Part shown: one piece after another, positions 18,808 through 27,791 of the stretch
Numbering within the stretch: the stretch's first letter is position 1
Layout of the letters: each line of letters begins with the position of its first letter
Assembly: GCA_016214855.1 (NCBI GenBank)
Contig: JACRMT010000017.1
Coordinates: 1-57,698, forward strand
Direction of reading: 5' to 3'
Source of the DNA: Nitrospirota bacterium
GTDB lineage: Bacteria; Nitrospirota; Thermodesulfovibrionia; Thermodesulfovibrionales; UBA6898
Length of the DNA stretch: 57,698 nucleotides
Notes under the pieces: model-generated
Database searches by the model: none
What the model saw: only the letters and a program-made list of their open reading frames with translations
Told to the model about the DNA's origin: nothing
Position numbers and translations under genes: made by a program

Positions 18808-19839
18808 TCACTTCCATATAAAAGACGGATAACCATCTATATCTCCCCTCAGATAACGCGCCATTAACAGCGCCTGAGCATAGGGGAAAAGTCCAATTGC
18901 AATCTTCTCCTTAAGAAATGGGTGCTCAATCTCCTCCTGCTTACGCTTCTGATAGGCAACAAGAACCGTTTTTCTCGTCTCATCATCCATCAGCACTGCC
19001 CCTGATTCTTTTTTTGTAAATCCCTTGGCCTGCACCTGGCAAAGGTTAATCAACGAAAGCGTAAGCCGATCCACCAAAAAAGGCCGAAACTCCTCCATGA
19101 TGTCGAGCGCCAACCCATAACGTCCCGGACGGTCCCTGTGCAGAAAGCCGACTGCCGGGTCAAGACCGACAGATTCGAGTGCCGAGCGAACATCATGCAT
19201 AAGAATCGTATAGAGAAAAGAGAGGAGACAGTTCACATAATCCAGCGGTGGCCGCCGGTTTCGCTCATTAAAAGTAAAATCATCCTTCTGGCATGTTATC
19301 AGATGGTCGAATGCTCCAAAATAGGAATGTGCCGACTCTCCCTCAATCCCTCGCACAGTATCGAGGTCATGATCACCCTGTAATCTTCGCAACGAATTGG
19401 AAAGGACCTGTGATGCCCGCGATATTGCATCAGAATCCACCTTGTCGGCGTGGTCCCTCAACGATCTCTGAAGAACAGTGCGGCAGTTTGCGACTTTGCC
19501 GGTCACAACAGCACGAGCTATCGAGGCAGAAGTCTTCAGATCGTCCGCCTGCCGGTACTGTTCACGCCTGAGCAGGACATTGCCGGATACAGGCCCCTGA
19601 ACTTTTGCAAGGAACCCGCCGTTTTCTGTATGAAAGCTGATTGCAACACCCTTCTCTGCGCAAAAGCCCATCAAGTAGGGGCTGCATGAGACCTGTCCGA
19701 AGCAGACAATCCCGCCCAATGTATGCACAGGCAGACGCAGAGCGACTTCTCCGTCAACCTTCACGGCAACGGTCTCACCGTCCTTCTGAAGATAGGCCCC
19801 CTGCGTCGTGACGAACAGAGTATTAAGCAGCTTCTTCAT
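18808..19839 (-). CDS. cas1: CRISPR integrase Cas1
   Basis: 343 residues. Metal ligands of the Cas1 active site are visible: Glu in IEGESAHSYF, His in VGFLHRDRPGRYGL and the acidic LALDIMEEFRP. It integrates protospacers at the leader end together with Cas2 and, in I-C systems, Cas4 for PAM selection. It overlaps cas4 by 4 nt, so the adaptation genes are translationally coupled. Length and motifs show no sign of decay. Confidence 0.97.
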   Translation of the reverse strand: MKKLLNTLFVTTQGAYLQKDGETVAVKVDGEVALRLPVHTLGGIVCFGQVSCSPYLMGFCAEKGVAISFHTENGGFLAKVQGPVSGNVLLRREQYRQADDLKTSASIARAVVTGKVANCRTVLQRSLRDHADKVDSDAISRASQVLSNSLRRLQGDHDLDTVRGIEGESAHSYFGAFDHLITCQKDDFTFNERNRRPPLDYVNCLLSFLYTILMHDVRSALESVGLDPAVGFLHRDRPGRYGLALDIMEEFRPFLVDRLTLSLINLCQVQAKGFTKKESGAVLMDDETRKTVLVAYQKRKQEEIEHPFLKEKIAIGLFPYAQALLMARYLRGDIDGYPSFIWK

Positions 19840-20480
19840 TCCGCCTCCATCGCAGACAGCAGATATTTACTCGCTGACTTTGCTTTTGCACAGGTCTTGG
19901 GCATGCAGAGTTCAATCAATGAGCATTTATCGCATTTCTTCGCATATTCAGCTTTCGGTGTTACTCCGGCTTCAATAAGCTCATGCACCCTTTGGCTGAT
20001 TTCAGCCGTTTCCGCGCGAAGCCTATCGTCAAAGACAACATTCTCCCGGCGACGTGTCTGTCCATAGAAGAGCGCACCTGCCGGTATATCCACGTTCAGC
20101 ATTTCTTCAAGGCAGATTGCCTGAGCACAAAGCTGCACCCTGTCGCAGTCGTCCATCTTTGGCTTCCCGCGCTTGTATTCCACAGGAAACGGCAGCCAGG
20201 TTCCGTCATCTCTCTTGTGGAACTCGACCACATCAGCCTTGCCTATAAGCCCCAGTCTGAGCGACCGCATCGGCACGCTATAATCGATGCGGACATTCCC
20301 TCGCGATTCGAACTTGTTGCTGTCAGCCTTGTCGTGCATAATCCTACCCTCTGCTGTGAAAAGGTTCTCTGTCCATAGCTGTTCGATATGGATCAAAGCA
20401 CACTGCCGCTCGCAAAAAACAAAATGCTGCAAGGCAGAAAGCATGATGAGGTTGTCCTCACTATAGGACTTACTGGTCAT
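19836..20480 (-). CDS. cas4: Cas4 PAM-selecting nuclease
   Basis: About 214 residues from ATG 20480. It is a RecB-like nuclease with an iron-sulfur cluster. Cysteines occur in FCERQCALIH at the N-terminus and in KCDKCSLIELC at the C-terminus. Catalytic residues are in GKADVVEF and FPVEYKRGKP. It trims prespacers and defines their PAM end. An in-frame ATG at 20540 would overlap the four-helix-bundle gene; I prefer 20480, which gives the normal Cas4 N-terminus and follows that gene's stop by 7 nt. Confidence 0.93.
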   Translation of the reverse strand: MTSKSYSEDNLIMLSALQHFVFCERQCALIHIEQLWTENLFTAEGRIMHDKADSNKFESRGNVRIDYSVPMRSLRLGLIGKADVVEFHKRDDGTWLPFPVEYKRGKPKMDDCDRVQLCAQAICLEEMLNVDIPAGALFYGQTRRRENVVFDDRLRAETAEISQRVHELIEAGVTPKAEYAKKCDKCSLIELCMPKTCAKAKSASKYLLSAMEAE

Positions 20481-20487
20481 ATTTGAC

Positions 20488-21084
20488 CTATTTCTTCCTT
20501 CTCTCTGACCGCACCCGATAGAGCCTTTCCGTGAAGCCACCCTCTTCCAAAAACGCCTTCTCTAAGGCCTTCAGTTGTTGGTCAAGCAGGTAGTTTGTCT
20601 GATGGATCAGGCAGACCATGGTATTTGCAGCGGTTTCAGAGGGCGAAGCCTCCAGATAGGTCTTATAAGTCAAATAGGACCTATTCTTAGCATAGGCCAG
20701 CTTTCTGACAGCCTGGGCATCTGCGTGATCTTTTCCCCAAAGAGGAAGTCCTTTCTGCCTAAGATAATCCTTAAAGTCCAGAAGAAGTTCCTCAAGACTT
20801 GCCCGAGCAATTCCTACCAGCTTCAGTTCAGTCTTCTTGGAAGTGCCTGAGGCCATGCTCCCTTCGGCGATATTCTGTTTGCCGCTCCTCGCAGCCTGCA
20901 CCATCTGATCATGCGTGCGAGAGCGGATATTGATAAACCTGTTGCAGAACACCACCGTCGCGTCATAAACAATCTCCGCCATCTTGTAAGATTGCAGCTC
21001 CCGATAGCCGCCGTGCGGCGGGATGAGACATTCATCCTTATTTATTGAGGGCACGACGTTTATCTCCTTTTTCTCAGAATCCAT
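20488..21084 (-). CDS. Four-helix-bundle (S23/IVP-like) protein embedded in the cas operon
   Basis: 198 residues from ATG 21084. The middle (SRTHDQMVQAARSGKQNIAE, then GSMASGTSKKTELKL, then ARASLEELLLDFKDYL) matches the four-helix-bundle family that includes the 23S rRNA intervening-sequence protein and Avd of diversity-generating retroelements. The C-terminal NTMVCLIHQTNYLLDQQLKA and EEGGFTERLYR match the 'suffix domain' version. Family members are basic barrel-like pentamers that bind nucleic acid. The gene overlaps the cas7 stop by 11 nt and ends 7 nt before cas4, so it is translated with the cas genes. It is not a standard type I-C component and its role here is unknown. Confidence 0.85.
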   Translation of the reverse strand: MDSEKKEINVVPSINKDECLIPPHGGYRELQSYKMAEIVYDATVVFCNRFINIRSRTHDQMVQAARSGKQNIAEGSMASGTSKKTELKLVGIARASLEELLLDFKDYLRQKGLPLWGKDHADAQAVRKLAYAKNRSYLTYKTYLEASPSETAANTMVCLIHQTNYLLDQQLKALEKAFLEEGGFTERLYRVRSERRKK

Positions 21085-21913
21085 CAATTTCTTCCGGTTT
21101 CAACCCTTCGAGATTATCCAATCTATAAGTCCCATCCGGGTTTACTGACAATGTTTTGTGAACCTTTGCCGATGAATATTGACCTGGTCTGCTGTTATGC
21201 TGCCACCAGAACACCTTCTCAATAGCCATGCTCCCTTCAGGCCGGGCCGATGAGGCATCACCTTCGAACAGTTTTGGCAAGATGCCCTTGATGATTTCGG
21301 CATCATCGTTGCTAAACCCCGTTCTCTCGGCCAGTTGCGGATTCATGCTTCCGAAAGTGACATAGAAGGCCCGATCCACTCGGTGCTTCATTCCCATAGT
21401 ATCGGAACTCTTTTTGGTGCCATCGCCCTCGCCACTCACACTTTTTGTAATCTGGGTGCTGGTGACGCTAACCGGTTCAACGCTGAAAGCTGACTGAATA
21501 GTGACTGGCCCGCGAATCGGAATGGAAACCCCGTCTTTTTCCTCGCTTTTGAAGGCAAATAACTGACCAAATGACCTTACGTCCAACCATTTTTCGCAGG
21601 CCTTCTTAGCGGTGGTTTCAGGTGTTGTTCTCCTGATGTTGAATGCATCCTTTCCAAGACCATAATTATCGTCCTCTGCGCGGGCTTTTAGGCTGGGCAT
21701 GCCATCGGTCTTCTTTTCATCCGACTGAACGAATATCTCATGTTTGGCCTCCTGCATACGATCCCGAATCTTCCGTTTCAAACAGACATCACTGACTTCG
21801 CCATATCCGTCATAGTCTGTCCGGGGCCGATTGCCGTTCAAAGGGTCACCGTTAGGATTGGCGTTTTTCACACTGAAGATAACCGCAAAGTCAATTTTTC
21901 TGTCCAAGCTCAT
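21074..21913 (-). CDS. cas7: Cas7 (Csd2), type I-C Cascade backbone
   Basis: 279 residues. The start DRKIDFAVIFSVKNANPNGD followed by PLNGNRPRTDYDGYGEVSDV is the typical Csd2 signature. Several copies coat the crRNA spacer in Cascade. A good Shine-Dalgarno (AAGGAGAACA) lies in the 17-nt gap after cas8c. Its last codons overlap the start of the four-helix-bundle gene. Confidence 0.96.
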   Translation of the reverse strand: MSLDRKIDFAVIFSVKNANPNGDPLNGNRPRTDYDGYGEVSDVCLKRKIRDRMQEAKHEIFVQSDEKKTDGMPSLKARAEDDNYGLGKDAFNIRRTTPETTAKKACEKWLDVRSFGQLFAFKSEEKDGVSIPIRGPVTIQSAFSVEPVSVTSTQITKSVSGEGDGTKKSSDTMGMKHRVDRAFYVTFGSMNPQLAERTGFSNDDAEIIKGILPKLFEGDASSARPEGSMAIEKVFWWQHNSRPGQYSSAKVHKTLSVNPDGTYRLDNLEGLKPEEIDGF

Positions 21914-21930
21914 GATTGTTCTCCTTATGT

Positions 21931-22359
21931 TTATTTATTATCAAGCTCAATAGCTTCATCTTGCCCTTTTCGCACCCACTTCCCTTTTTCTAATTTGAAT
22001 TCCCTGAACCACTTTCGCTGGGAATGAAAACCTAACAAAAATTCACCGGACAAGGATTCTTTTGATTTGAATTCATTGACATCAAATGCGTCACACACAT
22101 CATCAAGCAATCTCTTATACGCATCGGCCAGTGGCGCTATATTGTTCTTTAGTCGTTCCTGATATGGGACAATTCCCTTTTCAATATTGAGCCATGTTGA
22201 AAATGGCCTATCGGCAAATCGTTGCATAAGCCTGCTGGCTACTGTTGACCGTGGCTTTTCATCAGCAATAATCATGGCCATCTCTTCAGTTCGCTCCGCT
22301 ATGGCCAAAAGACGACCATAAAGGTAATCCCGTGTGGTTCTGTCTTGTTCCAGTGTCAT
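21931..22359 (-). CDS. cas11c: Cas11c small subunit from an internal start in cas8c (predicted)
   Basis: Inside cas8c, in the same frame, AAAGGAGG (22369-22376, minus strand) stands exactly 9 nt before ATG 22359. Translation from it yields a 142-residue helical protein starting MTLEQDRTTRDYLYGRLLAI and ending at the cas8c stop. Type I-C systems are known to make the Cas11c small subunit in this way from the 3' part of cas8c. The near-perfect ribosome-binding site within a coding region is strong support. It would stabilise the crRNA-DNA hybrid as part of Cascade's inner belly. Confidence 0.75.
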   Translation of the reverse strand: MTLEQDRTTRDYLYGRLLAIAERTEEMAMIIADEKPRSTVASRLMQRFADRPFSTWLNIEKGIVPYQERLKNNIAPLADAYKRLLDDVCDAFDVNEFKSKESLSGEFLLGFHSQRKWFREFKLEKGKWVRKGQDEAIELDNK

Positions 22360-23991
22360 TGCATATGTCCTCCTTTGATTATTATTCGGATGTCTCCCGT
22401 AGAACCCGCGATACAGGGCACAGGCAACGCCTAAATTTCTCTCCCATTCCCAATGTTCACAACTATTACGATTACTGGCGCGCCTGACAGCCGCATTCAA
22501 AATATCGCGAGGAAAAGGCCTGCCATCAATAATGCACGGCAAAATACGTTCATGAAGATTCTTCCTCAGGACGTCATTGCTTTTCAGGATGTCGCCATAG
22601 GCAGCCTCGGTGATGGTCCTCGGGGCGGGTGAACTTACTGGCCAAATTATTTTGCTGACCGGTTTCTTGCCCTCTCTTGAACTTGGGACTTCGATTGTAT
22701 GCCGCTGAGGCCAGGCAAACTGGGTATGCCACTCTTCAAGTCTCTCGAAAAACTCACTTGCCATCAGCTCTCGATAGTACGTAACTGATAACCTTCCCTT
22801 AGTCGCAGCATCAAGTGCTAAGACGATAATAGATTCCGAGGGCTTTAAGTTTGCTGAATAACCTCTTATGTAATTGTTGAGTTGTAGAGCGAAAGATTGT
22901 CCGGCATCAATTGAATGATCTATTACGGGCTCGTCTATCCTGACTTCAGTAGACAGTCCGACTTCCTGATGCAATGCAACCCAAATATCTTCCATAAGTT
23001 CAGGAATCGGCTTCCCCGAGACAGCCCATGCGACAATTGCCTGTTCTCTGTTTTGATATCCTTGTCTGGCAATCAACCATCGCAATACATTGTGAGCTTT
23101 TTGGCTCACTTCGAATGAAAGTGCACATGCTTGATCCGCTTCAGTAAACCGCCCGCTAAAGGTTAAATAGGTGGAATCGGTTGGCACGGAAATCAATTTT
23201 GCGTCATTGATTTTTTTGATGATTCCTTTTGGGTGACTATCCACAATGAAGCTTGCCTTCCCCAGGAGCTGACATATGCCATTTTCTTGATTCCTATCCG
23301 CTGAAAAAGCTTGCCACTTCTCTATCAAGGCAGAATCGCCCCAGGTTTGGTCGGCCGGTTCTCCAAGACGTTGCACTCGCCAGCGAATCTTTGCATTTCC
23401 CTGCTCACCGCCACTAATTGCGTTGAGTAGTGGTGGTTTTGCTTGTTTTTTCTTCGAGTCTTTTCCGAAAGGCCCTTGTTTTGCCCAGTTGTTAATCAGT
23501 ATTTTGCTTCCGTCATCTTCATATGAGAACAAAATTCCTGCATAAAGCAAATCCCGAACTACAGTACCTTTTGCAACATATTTTTTTACCGCTTCAATTT
23601 TGGGATGAGTGAATTGAGAGGACGCCCATGAATCAAGAATCTCGTAATACTTCTCAAAATATGATGCCTTAGTTCCTCCGAAATCAGGGTAATCCTTTGC
23701 GACATATTGGATTTGCTCCGCTAAGGGATAGGGGGCAGGCCCATTCGTACGCCCTGTTAAACTCTTTGGGGTTATTGGGATAAGTGTTTCTTTCCCCTTC
23801 CAATAAGCCTGCTTGCCGTAAGTGACCTCATGGACAAGAGACTCTGCCCTTACAAAATTCCCTTCTCCATCAAGAATGATTTCTATATGGCATTGTTCGT
23901 TCTTGTGGTAAAACGGTTCTAACGAGTCATTTACTTCGTCGTTCGTGGAGACAGCCTCATAGGTTTCATACAACTTTGCGAGCCAGCTCAT
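21931..23991 (-). CDS. cas8c: Cas8c (Csd1), type I-C Cascade large subunit
   Basis: 686 residues, slightly longer than many Csd1 proteins. MSWLAKLYETYEAV is a typical opening, with VLRWLIARQGYQN and ARIL-style NLGVACALYRGFYGRHPNNN later. It recognises the PAM and recruits Cas3. It overlaps cas5 by 4 nt. The last 142 codons double as cas11c. No frameshift or lost segment is seen. Confidence 0.95.
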   Translation of the reverse strand: MSWLAKLYETYEAVSTNDEVNDSLEPFYHKNEQCHIEIILDGEGNFVRAESLVHEVTYGKQAYWKGKETLIPITPKSLTGRTNGPAPYPLAEQIQYVAKDYPDFGGTKASYFEKYYEILDSWASSQFTHPKIEAVKKYVAKGTVVRDLLYAGILFSYEDDGSKILINNWAKQGPFGKDSKKKQAKPPLLNAISGGEQGNAKIRWRVQRLGEPADQTWGDSALIEKWQAFSADRNQENGICQLLGKASFIVDSHPKGIIKKINDAKLISVPTDSTYLTFSGRFTEADQACALSFEVSQKAHNVLRWLIARQGYQNREQAIVAWAVSGKPIPELMEDIWVALHQEVGLSTEVRIDEPVIDHSIDAGQSFALQLNNYIRGYSANLKPSESIIVLALDAATKGRLSVTYYRELMASEFFERLEEWHTQFAWPQRHTIEVPSSREGKKPVSKIIWPVSSPAPRTITEAAYGDILKSNDVLRKNLHERILPCIIDGRPFPRDILNAAVRRASNRNSCEHWEWERNLGVACALYRGFYGRHPNNNQRRTYAMTLEQDRTTRDYLYGRLLAIAERTEEMAMIIADEKPRSTVASRLMQRFADRPFSTWLNIEKGIVPYQERLKNNIAPLADAYKRLLDDVCDAFDVNEFKSKESLSGEFLLGFHSQRKWFREFKLEKGKWVRKGQDEAIELDNK

Positions 23992-24692
23992 AACCGGGCC
24001 TCTTCCTGATCTACGGGGAGAACGTTCTTCTCCAGACCGAATTCCTTGGGAATCATCTCGCGAACGAACCGCTGGACCTCACACTCTTCCGGCCTCGGAA
24101 ACTCGATAATGCCTTTCCTCATAACGGCATGCCAGAACCGGCTGTGTAGCTCATTCGTACCGGTTTCATCCGGGTAGTCGAAACCGTGGAAAATCAGGCC
24201 GAAGCTGAGCTCGTCAATGCCATCATATGGGCTTTCACCCTCACCGAAGACACAGGGTTCGACATATCCTTGGCAGTCACGGGTACCGAGAAAGATGTCC
24301 TGCCGCCCACCTTTCTCAAGCATCCTTGTGACGATACTGAAATGCTTGCCGTCGATCCGATCTTTCTTTAGGGCGGGTTGCTGTTCATTCCATTCGAAAT
24401 GGGCTTTGACCTGGTATTCCACATCATGAAGGAAGGTATAGATGGCAAGGCTATTGCCACCGCCCCAGACCAGTGGTTTCGTGCCCTTGGTCTGTGTGCG
24501 CAGGGGCTTCATGACCCGAATCTTGTCAACGTGCCAGATGATCGTTGGTTTCCAGTAAATGGATTTCAGCACCCCTTTAATGGCCTCATAGGTAGGGACA
24601 TGATAGGAGCATTTCTCCCCGCCGATTTTGGTAACAGGGTCGGTAAACAGCGCATACCGCCCCCATAGCCGGAAACTGATGTCGTTCTTCAT
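23988..24692 (-). CDS. cas5c: Cas5c crRNA-processing endonuclease
   Basis: 234 residues. In type I-C, which lacks Cas6, Cas5c cuts the precursor crRNA. The catalytic residues described for Bacillus halodurans Cas5d (Tyr46, Lys116, His117) are matched at the same numbers here: Y46 in LKSIYWKP and K116-H117 in DGKHFSIV. Other motifs are LVWGGGNSLAIY and LGTRDCQGYVEP. It lies 12 nt after cas3 and overlaps cas8c by 4 nt. The array repeat has the matching 11-nt handle. Confidence 0.96.
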   Translation of the reverse strand: MKNDISFRLWGRYALFTDPVTKIGGEKCSYHVPTYEAIKGVLKSIYWKPTIIWHVDKIRVMKPLRTQTKGTKPLVWGGGNSLAIYTFLHDVEYQVKAHFEWNEQQPALKKDRIDGKHFSIVTRMLEKGGRQDIFLGTRDCQGYVEPCVFGEGESPYDGIDELSFGLIFHGFDYPDETGTNELHSRFWHAVMRKGIIEFPRPEECEVQRFVREMIPKEFGLEKNVLPVDQEEARL

Positions 24693-24704
24693 TCGATTTC
24701 CTCC

Positions 24705-27125
24705 CTAAGCGTTTAGAAATTCCATTGGGCCGATCTCTTCGGTGGATAAGCCGAAGTCCCGGCTGTAATACCGCTCGTCGAGATAATATATTTCCGCTCC
24801 TTTCTGGACAGGCCTCACAGCCTGAGCTTCCTTCAATTTCTGCATAACATTTGGAAACATATTGACGCTGTATTTCTGCGCTCTCTTTAGCAATTGATGT
24901 GCTTTTGTCGGTTCAAACGCCGCACAGAGACCGGTGATAATTTCCTTGCCCTCTCCGTAAGGGACGATGACTGCCTGAGTCGGGGCGTCAATCGCTTGGA
25001 AAATCTTTCCTGCTGTGCCGAAGGATTGTCTGAGTTGCAGCGGCTCTGTTCTTGCAATATTCCGGCGATTGTCGCTGAGAAGACTCAATAGGCTATCCTG
25101 TCGTCCGGCTTGTCGGGGGGAGACCGGATAATCCATCTCAGCCGCCCGGCTGTAAAAGTAATAGGAGAAATAGAGAGACATTACTTCAGGGTCTATCAAA
25201 TCGGTATCACCTTTTTCTGACAAGACCCGCAAGGCTTTATCACGGCCCTCCTTGATATCGTGGAGCATATCAATTGCCTCTTCCCGTGGGTTGACGACAT
25301 GCACGGTTGCCTGCGGCAATTTGCCGTTTCTATTGCAGCGCCCGGCCGCTTGGGCAATGGAGTCCATACCGGCCAGAAAGCGGATCACCGAGGCAAAATC
25401 CACGTCCACTCCTGCTTCGATTAATTGGGTGCTGATACACATTACGGGCAACTCATCGTCCAATCGTTGCCGAACCTGGTCCAGAATCACTTTACGATGG
25501 GCCGGACAGAGACTGGTACTGAGATGGAACAGGCTACCTGCCTCGACCTTGTCTTTGCACGACTCAAACAGAAGTTGCGCCCACTTTTTGGTATTGACTA
25601 CGACGAGGCAACTCCCCTTTTGTTCATATTCATCGACAGCCAGCTCGGTCAACTCGGATTCTGTCCATCCAGCTGGACGGACCTTGTTGCTGATTGCCAC
25701 TCTTTTGAGCTGTTCAAACAATTCGACAACATTTTCGACCAGCTCATTTCCTTTAGGAATGGCCAGTTGCCCTTTGTCGGGTGATTTCAACTTATCGAGC
25801 AACGGTTGCGTCGCAGTGCAAAGGACAACCGTGGTGCCAGCCTCTGAAACAAGAAAATTTACAGCATTACAGAAAAGATGGACGCAGTTGATCGGTAAGG
25901 TCTGAATCTCATCAAAAATCAGAACCGATCTTGCCAGCTGGTGCATCTTCCTGGCCCCGCGCGTTCCCCCGCTGAAGAGGGTGTCGAGAAACTGGACCAT
26001 GGTGGTAAAAACGATCGGTGCGTCCCAGTTCTCGGAAATGAGCTTGTCTCGCCAGGTCTGTCGTTCCGGCTCAAGATTAGAATGATGTTCGAGCACCCAG
26101 GGGTATTTGTCACCCTCAACCTCAAGCAAGTCGCGAATGGCCTGGGCATTTTGTTCGATGATCGAGGTATAAGGGATGATATAGATGATGCGATCAAGGC
26201 TGTGCTTCTGGGCATGGTGCAGGGCGTAACGTATGCTGGAATAGGTTTTGCCGCCACCGGTTGGCACGGTTAAGGTATAAATCCCCTGCGGATCAACTGC
26301 CCTTTCCTTGCACCGCTCCGAGATAGACCTGCGGATGGTGTCGATGTCATGCCGGACTGGTAGGTTAGTAAGCTTGGTTTCAAGGCGTTCAATGGCAACC
26401 GGCCAGTTAGCACGCCCCTGCGACCGCAAACTTTCATTGCCCGGGTTTTCAAAATCGGCGCTGTTAATTCTGTCCGCATCAATCAGGCAGCTGAACAAGA
26501 AACGAGTCCACAGACCAATACCGAAATGCCTGACGATCATGGATTGATATTTACCGGGATCAACCAACTTGAGAATTTGTTGCGAACATTCTTGAATGAG
26601 GCCCGGTGTAGCAAGAAGGTTAAGCTTCTTTAAAACCTCAGGATCTACAGACTCCATGCACTCCTGCAGATGGGTTTTTGCATCGGCCTTGCGTATCCTG
26701 GCAACAAATCCATTTACCCCATCCGGCTTCAAACAATCGATCAATCCAGCACCATGGTGAGAGGCAAGACAGAGCGCAAGTATTTGCCCTACCAGTTCCC
26801 CCTGCTGACCATATCGGCGAAAGTTTTCCCATATCCACTGTGCTCCGGCACTTGAATGATCAATTTTGCCCCTGAGTGTCACGGCATCGACGTAATCATC
26901 ATCTGCATCGGGGTTCAGTATTCCGGTTGCCGATTGGATGTAAGCCTGAAACTGTCTGCTGTACTTGCCAAAATCATGAAGCAAACCAAGTAACTCCCCC
27001 GCCTCAGGTATGCCAAGCTTGCCAGCCAAGCAGCGCGCAATTACCGCAGTGTTCATCAAATGTTCACTTACAGTTTGTTCCTCCCCGTCGTGTGTCCGAC
27101 GATGGGCTATGAAGAGGTCATTCAT
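24705..27125 (-). CDS. cas3: Cas3 HD nuclease-helicase
   Basis: 806 residues. The N-terminal HD nuclease (about 1-230) has SEHLMNTAVIARCLA, LLHDFGKYSRQFQAY and ASHHGAGL. The SF2 helicase has Walker A VPTGGGKTYSS, DEAH-type IFDEIQTLP, STQLIEAGVDVDF and QAAGRCNRNG. It unwinds and degrades DNA marked by Cascade. It is the first gene of the operon cas3-cas5c-cas8c-cas7-4HB-cas4-cas1-cas2. All motifs are intact, so interference should be functional. Confidence 0.97.
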   Translation of the reverse strand: MNDLFIAHRRTHDGEEQTVSEHLMNTAVIARCLAGKLGIPEAGELLGLLHDFGKYSRQFQAYIQSATGILNPDADDDYVDAVTLRGKIDHSSAGAQWIWENFRRYGQQGELVGQILALCLASHHGAGLIDCLKPDGVNGFVARIRKADAKTHLQECMESVDPEVLKKLNLLATPGLIQECSQQILKLVDPGKYQSMIVRHFGIGLWTRFLFSCLIDADRINSADFENPGNESLRSQGRANWPVAIERLETKLTNLPVRHDIDTIRRSISERCKERAVDPQGIYTLTVPTGGGKTYSSIRYALHHAQKHSLDRIIYIIPYTSIIEQNAQAIRDLLEVEGDKYPWVLEHHSNLEPERQTWRDKLISENWDAPIVFTTMVQFLDTLFSGGTRGARKMHQLARSVLIFDEIQTLPINCVHLFCNAVNFLVSEAGTTVVLCTATQPLLDKLKSPDKGQLAIPKGNELVENVVELFEQLKRVAISNKVRPAGWTESELTELAVDEYEQKGSCLVVVNTKKWAQLLFESCKDKVEAGSLFHLSTSLCPAHRKVILDQVRQRLDDELPVMCISTQLIEAGVDVDFASVIRFLAGMDSIAQAAGRCNRNGKLPQATVHVVNPREEAIDMLHDIKEGRDKALRVLSEKGDTDLIDPEVMSLYFSYYFYSRAAEMDYPVSPRQAGRQDSLLSLLSDNRRNIARTEPLQLRQSFGTAGKIFQAIDAPTQAVIVPYGEGKEIITGLCAAFEPTKAHQLLKRAQKYSVNMFPNVMQKLKEAQAVRPVQKGAEIYYLDERYYSRDFGLSTEEIGPMEFLNA

Positions 27126-27563
27126 TTATAACTCCTGATTCAGCCGTTCCTTCTAGATGCTCCCTCAGGGAATACACCCGGCCATCTGCAAATAAGCAAT
27201 CAGCGTTCAGCATTCAGTTCTTAGCTTCTTGATAAATAGGCAAATAGCCATCAGATATCGGCGATCAGCATGCATTGAATATTCCCCTCCATAAAGTCCA
27301 TCATATCACAGGACCACCCCCAAGGGATGTCCTACGTCTTCTGAGTTCTCAGCTTCTTCACAGCCTGAGGAGTCGTCAGATAGTTCTCTTTCGAGACAAC
27401 CTTCTTGCCCCTTCTTCTCCAGGTCTTTCCGTGCCTTCCAGAAACATTCAGCTGGTTTCATAATGTAACCAACTCTCTGTCGTCATTCTTTAAGCTGCCA
27501 ACCTGTGCTTTCCCTCTGCACAGCTGATTGACTTCGCCAATGCTGCGGTGATATAACTTAAGC
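27126..27563. other. Divergent intergenic region between cas3 and hicB
   Basis: 438 bp without a convincing gene. It contains runs of CAATCAGC/CATTCAG-like units (about 27203-27272) and one 76-bp direct repeat. On the minus strand 27345-27463 keeps a short coding-like tract. One frame starts MKPAECFWKARKDLEKKG; another contains SKENYLTTPQAVKKLRTQK. The frame switch suggests a decayed small gene, but this is weak. The cas3 promoter should be here; no clear boxes were found. Confidence 0.45.
27258..27333. repeat. 76-bp direct repeat, copy 1 (left of hicBA)
   Basis: Matches 28071-28146 at 72 of 76 positions in the same orientation. Both copies contain GATCAGCATGCATTGAAT and an imperfect hairpin AGGAC..TCCC/GGGA..GTCCT. 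The two copies bracket hicBA. Confidence 0.9.
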
Positions 27564-27791
27564 ATGAAAAAGATAATACAGGTCCATATGTACAAAGGGG
27601 ATGAATACTACGTGGCAGAGTGTACCGATCTGCCGGTTGTAACACAGGGAAAGACACTCGATGAACTGGTTGCCAATCTGAAAGAAGCCCTGGAGCTTCA
27701 TCTCGAAGACGAAGACCTGGCTGATTTCGACATTGCGCCTCATCCGTCAATTCTCGCGAACCTGGAAATAGACTCACCGGTGCATGCCTAA
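27564..27791 (+). CDS. hicB: HicB-type antitoxin
   Basis: 75 residues. The partial RNase-H-like HicB fold is clear: EYYVAECTDLPVVTQGKTLD followed by ELVANLKEALELHLED. It neutralises HicA by direct binding. It lacks the C-terminal DNA-binding domain of longer HicB proteins, so it may not bind its own promoter. It overlaps hicA by 8 nt. The order antitoxin-first is common outside enterobacteria. The Shine-Dalgarno is weak. Confidence 0.88.
   Translation: MKKIIQVHMYKGDEYYVAECTDLPVVTQGKTLDELVANLKEALELHLEDEDLADFDIAPHPSILANLEIDSPVHA

Noticed and set aside
20481-20540. Longer N-terminus of cas4 from ATG 20540
   Set aside because: It would overlap the four-helix-bundle gene by more than 50 nt and adds residues unlike Cas4.
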